This document shows positions 27,635-32,368 of a stretch of 32,368 nt of DNA, piece after piece. How positions within the stretch are numbered: the first letter of the stretch is position 1; each line of letters opens with the position of its first letter. The notes beneath the pieces were generated by a model. The model ran no database searches. It was given only the letters and a program-made list of their open reading frames with translations, and was not told the origin of the DNA. This DNA is from a virus: the IMG/VR virus record IMGVR_UViG_3300046492_000338, positions 1 through 32,368 of that record; one strand, 5' to 3'. Position numbers and translations under genes: made by a program.

Positions 27635-29542
27635 TTATGCGGCGCCGTGGTGGTGGTCTGCGTGGCTGTGGTCGGGCCGGTCGGGGTGGCTGCCGGTGGC
27701 GGGGTCGCAGCCGATGTGGGTGTCGTATCCGCGGCTTGCCCAGTCGGTGGTCATGGGGTGGCGGCAGATGGTGCAGGGGGGTCCGTCGGGGGTGGTGTTT
27801 TCCCTTGTCTCCCCCGCACCTCCCCCCTCCCTAGAGGAGGGGCGGGGGGAGGGAGGTGCTGCTAGGGCATCCCCCCGACCTCCCCCCGTGCTCGGGGGGA
27901 GGTCTGACCTGGGGTTTTGTTCAAACTCCCCCGGCCTCCCCCCAAGATCGTGGGGGAGGTGGTCGTTCAAGATCGCGGGGGAGGTTTGGGGGGAGGTATT
28001 TAGGGGCGAATCGGACACCCCTGAGACCGATGTGCCCGGCCTGTCATCCCCCGTCCCGATATAGGCGCCCGGGATGTCATCCCCCGTCCCTATTTGCGCC
28101 TCATCGAAAGAGTCCCGGCTCTTCCGCAGGCGGACGGCTTCCTCGATCTTGTCCTTGCGCATCTGGATCCGGTACTCAGCGCACCACTTGTGCACCCGCG
28201 GACTGCCCCACGTCAGCGGAACCTTCGCCTTGTCGAGGACCGAGACGAGCCACTCCGGACTGCCCTTCACGACCTCGGCGGGGCGCATGTCGAGCGACTC
28301 CAGCACGACCGAGGTGACGGGCCGGCCGTCGGGCTTCGTCTCGCCGTCGAGGGTGATCACCTTCAGGCCGAACTGAAGGTCGCCGCCCTCCTCGTCGTCC
28401 TTCTGCTTGCCGGTCTTCAGCGTGACCACGATGTTCCGGGCGTTGTCGCCCTTCTTCGACACGTGGAGCTCGGACTGCAAGGCGCCTTTGGCGGACGAGC
28501 TGCCTCGGCCGTGCTCGCCGACGTGCCCGGTGTGGTGGATGACGAGGACGCACGCGCCGGTCGCGGCACGGAGCTGCTCCATGCGGTCGACGACGAGGCC
28601 GAGTTCCTTCGCGGAGTTCTCCTCGACGCCGACGGACACGCGGGCCTGGGTGTCGATGACGACCATCGACGGGGCGAGGCGGCGCATCGCCTCGATGAGG
28701 GTGTCCCACTCGGGGCTCATCGCCTGGACGGGCCGGGGCAGGAACAGGACGTCGGTCATCTTGATGCCGTGGTGCTTCTCCCACGCGCGGACCCGCTTGC
28801 GGATACCGCGGGCGCCTTCGGCGACGAGGTAGACGACGGTGCCCTGCCGCACGTGGTGGCCGTGCCACTGCATGCCGGTGCCGACGTGCCCGGCGAAGTC
28901 GATGACCATGAACGACTTCATGTGGCCGGACGGTCCGACGACCCGGGCCAGGCTGTCGAGGTGGAGCAGGTCGCCGACCAGCGGTTCGAGGGTGGGCATG
29001 TTGTCGAGGCTGGACGCGTCGAGGAGTTCGGCCAGCAGCGCGTCTGCGGGGTCGCCGGAGCGGCCGAGGCTGCGCTCCTTCTGCCGCTGGAGGTAGTCGT
29101 CGATGAAGGTGACGGCGGCGCCCGGTTCGGCGTCGGGGGCGGTGGCCTGCTGGACGATGCGGCGGCCGAGGTCGGCTTCGGCGCGGAGGTCGGCCGCCTT
29201 ACGGACAAGGCCAGCGTGGTACTCGGCGTCGAGTGCCCAGTCGCCGAGCTGGTTGATGTAGGCGAGGCCGCCGGCGAGCTGGAGTTCTTTGCGCTGTTCC
29301 AGCTCGACGCGCAGGGTGAACGGGGTGATCTCGGTGCCGTGGTCGTAGAGGTGACCGAGGGCGTTCCAGATCCGTTCGTGCTGCGGGAGGGCGAAGTCCG
29401 TTCCGGCGATGAGTGCGCGGACGGCGGGGATGTCCCTGGGTCGGTGCATGGAGCCGCCGAGGACGTACCGCTCGGCGTCGTACTGCTCGGAGCCGTGCGG
29501 GTCCGCCTGGTCGTCGCGCTGCATGTGGCGGACGTTGGTCAC
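27635..29542 (-). CDS. Replicative helicase with DnaB-type N-domain and RecA-fold ATPase
   Basis: 635 residues from a GTG with GAGGAG 8 bases upstream. Residues about 18-125 resemble a DnaB N-terminal domain (AERYVLGGSMHRPRDIPAVR, ALPQHERIWNALGHLYDHGT). The ATPase has Walker A at 203-210 (GPSGHMKS), Walker B at 293-297 (MVVID) and a sensor HHTGH at 336-340, as in RepA/AAA_25-type helicases. A variable Pro/Gly linker from about 500 carries two IGTGDD-PG repeats. The C-terminal tail has a Cys/His site (CTICRHPM, then HSHADHHH). It is likely the main phage replication helicase. Confidence 0.85.
   Translation of the reverse strand: MTNVRHMQRDDQADPHGSEQYDAERYVLGGSMHRPRDIPAVRALIAGTDFALPQHERIWNALGHLYDHGTEITPFTLRVELEQRKELQLAGGLAYINQLGDWALDAEYHAGLVRKAADLRAEADLGRRIVQQATAPDAEPGAAVTFIDDYLQRQKERSLGRSGDPADALLAELLDASSLDNMPTLEPLVGDLLHLDSLARVVGPSGHMKSFMVIDFAGHVGTGMQWHGHHVRQGTVVYLVAEGARGIRKRVRAWEKHHGIKMTDVLFLPRPVQAMSPEWDTLIEAMRRLAPSMVVIDTQARVSVGVEENSAKELGLVVDRMEQLRAATGACVLVIHHTGHVGEHGRGSSSAKGALQSELHVSKKGDNARNIVVTLKTGKQKDDEEGGDLQFGLKVITLDGETKPDGRPVTSVVLESLDMRPAEVVKGSPEWLVSVLDKAKVPLTWGSPRVHKWCAEYRIQMRKDKIEEAVRLRKSRDSFDEAQIGTGDDIPGAYIGTGDDRPGTSVSGVSDSPLNTSPQTSPAILNDHLPHDLGGRPGEFEQNPRSDLPPSTGGGRGDALAAPPSPRPSSREGGGAGETRENTTPDGPPCTICRHPMTTDWASRGYDTHIGCDPATGSHPDRPDHSHADHHHGAA
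27816..27997. repeat. G-rich iteron-like and hairpin cluster inside the helicase gene
   Basis: On the plus strand, GGGGGAGGT occurs at least four times (27895, 27952, 27977, 27989). AAGATCG-GGGGGAGGT is repeated 25 bp apart (27944-27960 and 27969-27985) with one mismatch. Three stems are present: GCACCTCCC/GGGAGGTGC (27816-27859), ACCTCCCCCC/GGGGGGAGGT (27878-27903) and CCTCCCCC/GGGGGAGG (27935-27959). Such iteron-like repeats in an initiator/helicase gene are a candidate replication origin, or a G-quadruplex region. Confidence 0.55.
28042..28090. repeat. 16-bp tandem repeat coding for IGTGDD-PG
   Basis: TGTCATCCCCCGTCCC occurs at 28042-28057 and 28075-28090, 33 bp (11 codons) apart, giving IGTGDDIPG and IGTGDDRPG in the helicase linker. 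It is a recent in-frame duplication. Confidence 0.75.
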
Positions 29543-29553
29543 GAGCGGTCTCC

Positions 29554-29853
29554 TCAGAAGAGCGGTTGCGTCGGGCACTTGTGCGTTGTGAGGTGCTGGT
29601 GGGGGCAGTCGGGTGGGTGTCGGCTGCTGGTCCAGCGGAGGCGTAGGGCCCGGTGCGGTAGGCGGGGCAGGCACCAGACGAGGTCGTTCGCTGTCTGGTC
29701 TTGTGCTGCCTGCGGGTAGGGGAGGCGGTCCTCGGGTGGGTGGAGGGTGACGGTCGCTTTGATGGCGGCGATGTCTCCGACCCACTGGCTGAGGAGGGGG
29801 TGGCCGCACGCGGGACAGCGGGAGTCGGCGCCGCCCCGCGCGCGGCCCGCCAT
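29554..29853 (-). CDS. Small Cys/His-rich protein, 99 aa
   Basis: Starts MAGRARGGADSRCPACGHPL at an ATG overlapping the DUF2303 stop (TGATG). CPACGH at the start and CPHQHLTTHKC near the end could form one zinc site. The middle is polar with WCLPRLPHRALRLRW. Placed directly before the helicase gene, it may assist replication; no homologous fold recognised. Confidence 0.6.
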   Translation of the reverse strand: MAGRARGGADSRCPACGHPLLSQWVGDIAAIKATVTLHPPEDRLPYPQAAQDQTANDLVWCLPRLPHRALRLRWTSSRHPPDCPHQHLTTHKCPTQPLF

Positions 29854-30665
29854 CAGGCCGGGGTCCCGTTCAGGATCGGCGTGTCCACGCCCTCGCTGAT
29901 CGCCTTGAGGACGTCGGCGAACGCGGCCTTCGCGCGCTCCTCGGGCTGCTCCAGCTTGAAGCCGAGGGCGAGTTGCCCGCCGCCGAGCCGGTACTTGAAC
30001 CGGGCGGTCATCGAGTAGGCGTCGGCGCCCTCGAACGGCGGCACGGCGATCTTGAAGGTCTCCGGGATCGCGAGGTCGCCCTTCGCGCCCGCGCTGGCCT
30101 TCGTGTCCTCGATGAACGCGAACTTCCGCTCCCCGGACTGGAGTCGGCTGCTGCTCTGGAACTCGGCCTTGGTGGTGGCCTTGATGGACTGCGCGATCTC
30201 CAGCATCGTCGCCGCGTCCGGGTCGACGAGGTTGGGGAGGTGGTCCTCCAGGAAGTTCGCGAACCGGTCCTGGTCGACGAGCTGCCCGTCGAGGTTGAGC
30301 CACTCCTGCCAGGCCTTGGTGCGGCGCAGCGCGAGCTGGAGGCGGTGCTCGCCGAAGCCGGGCTCGTCCGCGGCGTGCGCGTCGAGGACCGCGGTGACGG
30401 ACAGCTTCTCGACGTCGGAGTAGACCTCGCTCGCGTCGTCCTTGTGCTTGCCGTAGTAGGTAAGGAAGGAGGCGGCGTCACGGACGATGGTGTTGCCGGT
30501 CTTCCGGGCGATGGTGCCGGTGTGCTCGGGTCCGGTGAGGTCGACGCGCTCGACGTGGCCGGTGGCGGTGGCGACGAGGTAGATCCCGCCGGGCTGGACC
30601 TCCTTGGGGGCGAGGGCCTGCTGTGCGAGCGCGGCGATGGGCGTGACGGTGTCGGTGTTGGTCAT
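29853..30665 (-). CDS. DUF2303-family protein
   Basis: 270 residues. The region about 85-150 (VTAVLDAHAADEPGFGEHRL, TKAWQEWLNLDGQLVDQDRF, then ANFLEDHLPNLVDPDAATML) matches the DUF2303 family I know from phages. The remainder is alpha/beta with KFAFIEDTKASAGAKGDLAI and a beta-rich end. The family is often encoded near recombination and replication genes, so a role in DNA metabolism is likely, though no catalytic residues are established. Confidence 0.8.
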   Translation of the reverse strand: MTNTDTVTPIAALAQQALAPKEVQPGGIYLVATATGHVERVDLTGPEHTGTIARKTGNTIVRDAASFLTYYGKHKDDASEVYSDVEKLSVTAVLDAHAADEPGFGEHRLQLALRRTKAWQEWLNLDGQLVDQDRFANFLEDHLPNLVDPDAATMLEIAQSIKATTKAEFQSSSRLQSGERKFAFIEDTKASAGAKGDLAIPETFKIAVPPFEGADAYSMTARFKYRLGGGQLALGFKLEQPEERAKAAFADVLKAISEGVDTPILNGTPA

Positions 30666-30667
30666 GG

Positions 30668-31033
30668 TCAGATTTCCTTGATCTCGCCGGTGGCGGTGTT
30701 GATGTCGCGCACGTCGAACGCGGCGATCTGGCGGGGGTCGTTGCGGGTGGGCCGGCCGTCGTCGTCGACGAAGTACATGGACGGCGAGGCGATCGGGCGG
30801 GGCGCCTTCAGCTCGGACTCGACAGAGACGAGGAGGGGCTGGCCGTCGACGTGGCCCTTGGGCGGCTCGACGTTGACCTTGATGACGAGGGAGCCCTTGC
30901 GGCCGTGCTCCTGGACGGCGGTGAGGAGTTCGCGGAGTTCGCCGCTGATCTGTGCGTGGGCCTCGCCGCGGCTGTGCTGGGTGAGGAAGAAGGCGAACTC
31001 GTCGTCGTGCTGGGTGTCGGGCTGAATGGTCAT
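30668..31033 (-). CDS. Hypothetical protein before DUF2303, 121 aa
   Basis: Begins MTIQPDTQHDDEFAFFLTQH at 31033 (ATGA overlap). A helix (EAHAQISGELRELLTAVQEH) and a strand pair (SLVIKVNVEPPKG and LLVSVESELKAP) are followed by SPSMYFVDDDGRPTRNDPRQ, a signature I associate with small phage proteins found beside DUF2303 genes. Likely a functional partner of that protein. Confidence 0.65.
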   Translation of the reverse strand: MTIQPDTQHDDEFAFFLTQHSRGEAHAQISGELRELLTAVQEHGRKGSLVIKVNVEPPKGHVDGQPLLVSVESELKAPRPIASPSMYFVDDDGRPTRNDPRQIAAFDVRDINTATGEIKEI

Positions 31034-31296
31034 GCGGCGATGGCTCCTTGCTGGTTGGTGGTGGTGTGGATGGCCGGGCATACGGCCCGGTGGTCGGTGG
31101 GTTCGTTGGCCACGAAGTCGCGGACGGCGGCGGGGCCGGTGACTGTCGGGGAGGCGTAGCCGCAGCGGACGCATTCGAAGCGGGCGCGGGGCTGGCGGGT
31201 GTACTTGATCTGTCCGGCGCGGTCGCCGTCCTTGATCTCGAATCCCTCGCCGAGGTCGACGAACAGGGCGTCGGCGACAGTCAGGCGGCCGGTCAC
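31030..31296 (-). CDS. Small Cys/His protein, 88 aa
   Basis: Begins MTGRLTVADALFVDLGEGFE from a GTG overlapping the WhiB stop (GTGA). FECVRCGYASPTVTG and DHRAVCPAIHTTT give a possible zinc site of three Cys and a His. The N-terminal part is beta-rich. The protein is basic in the middle (KYTRQPRARFE). Compact operon position between WhiB and the 121-aa gene; function unknown. Confidence 0.6.
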   Translation of the reverse strand: MTGRLTVADALFVDLGEGFEIKDGDRAGQIKYTRQPRARFECVRCGYASPTVTGPAAVRDFVANEPTDHRAVCPAIHTTTNQQGAIAA

Positions 31297-31586
31297 GGGA
31301 GCCTCCCGGAGTCGCGCAGCTTCACGTACAGGCGGACCCGCTGCCGTGGGGTGAGGCCCCCGTACACGCCCCACCTCGACAGGGACGACCGGCCGCCCTC
31401 GTGACGGATGCAGTCCGTCAGGCACGCGAGACGTACCGGGCAGCTGTCGCAGACCGCTTTCGCGGCGGCGATCTCGTTCGCGTTGGTGTCGGGGAACATG
31501 ACGTCGCCGAGTCCGCGGCATGCGGCGCGGGTGCGCCAGTCGATGGGGCGCTTGGTGGCGGGGACGGCCCCGGTGGACTGGGTCAT
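31293..31586 (-). CDS. WhiB-type iron-sulphur transcription factor
   Basis: 97 residues. Four Cys at 23, 46, 49 and 55 give the C-X22-C-X2-C-X5-C arrangement of the WhiB cluster site (AACRGLGDVMF, then CDSCPVRLAC). RWGVYGGLTP (71-80) is the conserved G-rich beta turn, followed by a basic helix (RQRVRLYVKLR). An extra Cys59 is present. Phage WhiB proteins can act on host or phage promoters through the sigma-factor C-terminal domain. It sits at the start of the early block, as in many actinophages, so a regulator of early or late switching is plausible. Confidence 0.9.
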   Translation of the reverse strand: MTQSTGAVPATKRPIDWRTRAACRGLGDVMFPDTNANEIAAAKAVCDSCPVRLACLTDCIRHEGGRSSLSRWGVYGGLTPRQRVRLYVKLRDSGRLP

Positions 31587-32161
31587 GACGCCACCGCCTG
31601 ACGCTCGGCCCGCTTCCGGACGACCTTGCACGCCTCGCAGTACGCCGTCCCGTCCTGCTCGTACCGGCCGTGCTCGGCCTGGTCGTGGTCGTGGACACAG
31701 AACGGCTTCCGCTCCCGGCCACCGGTCAGATACCGGAGCTGCTCGCGATTCCGCAGACGGCCGGCCTCGTCCTCCACGTGCTCGGGTGCGACGCAGTGCT
31801 GCATGCCGCAGTCGGCGATCGCGTAGCCCTGCGGGTCGCGGCCGGTGCGGATACGGAAGGCGACGGCGGCCGCGCTGTAGTGCTTCTCCTTGTAGGACAC
31901 GAGCGGGGTGCCACCGGTGGCGCGCTCGCCTGCCCACTCCACGTGGCCGCTGTCGAGGGGCCGGGTGTCGATTGCCCACTTCTCCTCGAGCGTGCGGGTC
32001 TGCTCGATGGGCACGAACGTCGGGAGGGCGAGTTCGTTTCGGATCCGACGGACGCGCTGCTTGTCGACGCGGAGTTCGCGGACGATACGACTGTTGCTGT
32101 GGCCGTCGCGGAGCATGCCGATGATGTCGGTGCGGGTGGCGTTGACAGGGCGTGGGCTCAT
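31583..32161 (-). CDS. HTH and HNH-like zinc protein, 192 aa
   Basis: Residues about 10-45 form an HTH (DIIGMLRDGHSNSRIVRELR, then RVRRIRNELALP), like a resolvase-type recognition domain. About 95-140 has YSAAAVAFRIRTGRDPQGYA and CGMQHCVAPEHVE, resembling a compact HNH-type zinc motif (Cys118, His122, Cys123, His128). A final CVHDHDQAEHG and CEACK form another zinc cluster. Proteins of this design are frequent in Streptomyces phages. A DNA-cleaving or DNA-binding role is likely, not proven. Confidence 0.65.
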   Translation of the reverse strand: MSPRPVNATRTDIIGMLRDGHSNSRIVRELRVDKQRVRRIRNELALPTFVPIEQTRTLEEKWAIDTRPLDSGHVEWAGERATGGTPLVSYKEKHYSAAAVAFRIRTGRDPQGYAIADCGMQHCVAPEHVEDEAGRLRNREQLRYLTGGRERKPFCVHDHDQAEHGRYEQDGTAYCEACKVVRKRAERQAVAS

Positions 32162-32368
32162 CGGGCCACCGCCACGGTGGTCGTCGGCCAGGCCACGCCC
32201 TTCAGCGCCCGGGAGTGGGTCTCCGGGACCTCGGCCAGCGAGTAGCCGAGCCAGTCCATGCCCATCGCCATCAGTACGTAGGCGTCGGCCTCGTCGTAGC
32301 GGGCCGTACCACTGAAGTCCTGCTGGTAGCGGAGGGACGCCTCGTCACGGACCTTGCCCTTGACCTGC
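32158..32368 (-). CDS. RuvC-like Holliday junction resolvase, C-terminal part
   Basis: Open from the window edge to a TGA at 32158, about 69 residues. YDEADAYVLMAMGMDWLGY resembles the C-terminal motif of actinophage RuvC-like resolvases (NEADALALAAMG...LG.PLA.VP...R.AL..V.WP), including the final ALKGVAWP. The Asp in the DEADA element would be one of the metal ligands. The N-terminal catalytic part lies outside, so the call rests on a short tail. It overlaps the next gene by ATGA. Confidence 0.55.
   Translation of the reverse strand, partial: QVKGKVRDEASLRYQQDFSGTARYDEADAYVLMAMGMDWLGYSLAEVPETHSRALKGVAWPTTTVAVAR

Noticed and set aside
28094-29719. 541-codon plus-strand frame opposite the helicase gene
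   Set aside because: Antisense to Walker A/B motifs; reads as a low-complexity shadow.
29543-29809. Longer start for the helicase
   Set aside because: It overlaps the 99-aa zinc protein; the GTG at 29542 has a good ribosome site.
1-32368. CRISPR array, tRNA or integrase
   Set aside because: No regularly spaced direct repeats, no cloverleaf-like sequence and no recombinase motif were seen in either strand.

Overview
The window is part of a high-GC (about 68-70 %) tailed-phage genome or prophage from an actinobacterial host, most probably Streptomyces. The basis is the codon composition, heavy use of GTG starts, a WhiB-type regulator, and many small proteins of types I recall from Streptomyces phages and integrative elements. 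No integrase, lysis gene, tRNA or CRISPR array is visible. The virion would be a siphovirus-like particle: HK97-type capsid, tape-measure protein and a -1 frameshifted tail-assembly chaperone.

Layout. Most genes are on the minus strand, so they read from high to low coordinates. (1) 32368-21476 is the early/replication block. It holds a RuvC-like resolvase end, an HTH/zinc HNH-like protein, WhiB, Zn-finger proteins, a DUF2303 protein, a DnaB-N/RecA-fold replicative helicase, an HNH endonuclease and a run of tightly overlapping small unknowns. (2) 21347-20252 is a short plus-strand island (HTH regulator, DUF6221-like protein, small helical protein). It is divergent from (3), 20082-15883, a minus-strand cassette of tiny proteins, a lipoprotein, a DUF2637/SpdB-like membrane protein and further membrane proteins. 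Its gene content resembles Streptomyces conjugative plasmids and integrative elements (AICEs) more than a phage. (4) 14305-15790 is plus-strand: a four-gene overlapping operon led by a ribbon-helix-helix protein, then a small membrane protein gene. It is divergent from a WYL-domain gene across a control region with three copies of one operator-like decamer. (5) 14214-1 is the late structural module in minus-strand order: small genes, TerS, TerL, a small membrane protein, a portal-MuF fusion, ClpP-like protease, capsid, head-tail connectors, two related tail proteins, tail chaperones G/GT and the tape measure start.

The strongest unexplained signal is a cluster of 20 TGAGCC/GGCTCA hexamers within about 400 bp, inside the 3' part of the DUF2637 gene. 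They lie in both orientations and all three codon phases, so protein repeats alone cannot explain them. It looks like a DNA-level recognition array embedded in a coding sequence. Other notable signals are a textbook CCCTTTG -1 slippery site, two divergent operator regions, a G-rich iteron/hairpin cluster inside the helicase gene, a related pair of tail proteins, and a decayed C-terminal motif repeated after three adjacent small genes.

All functional calls come from reading the translated sequence and remembered family features. No database search was run.
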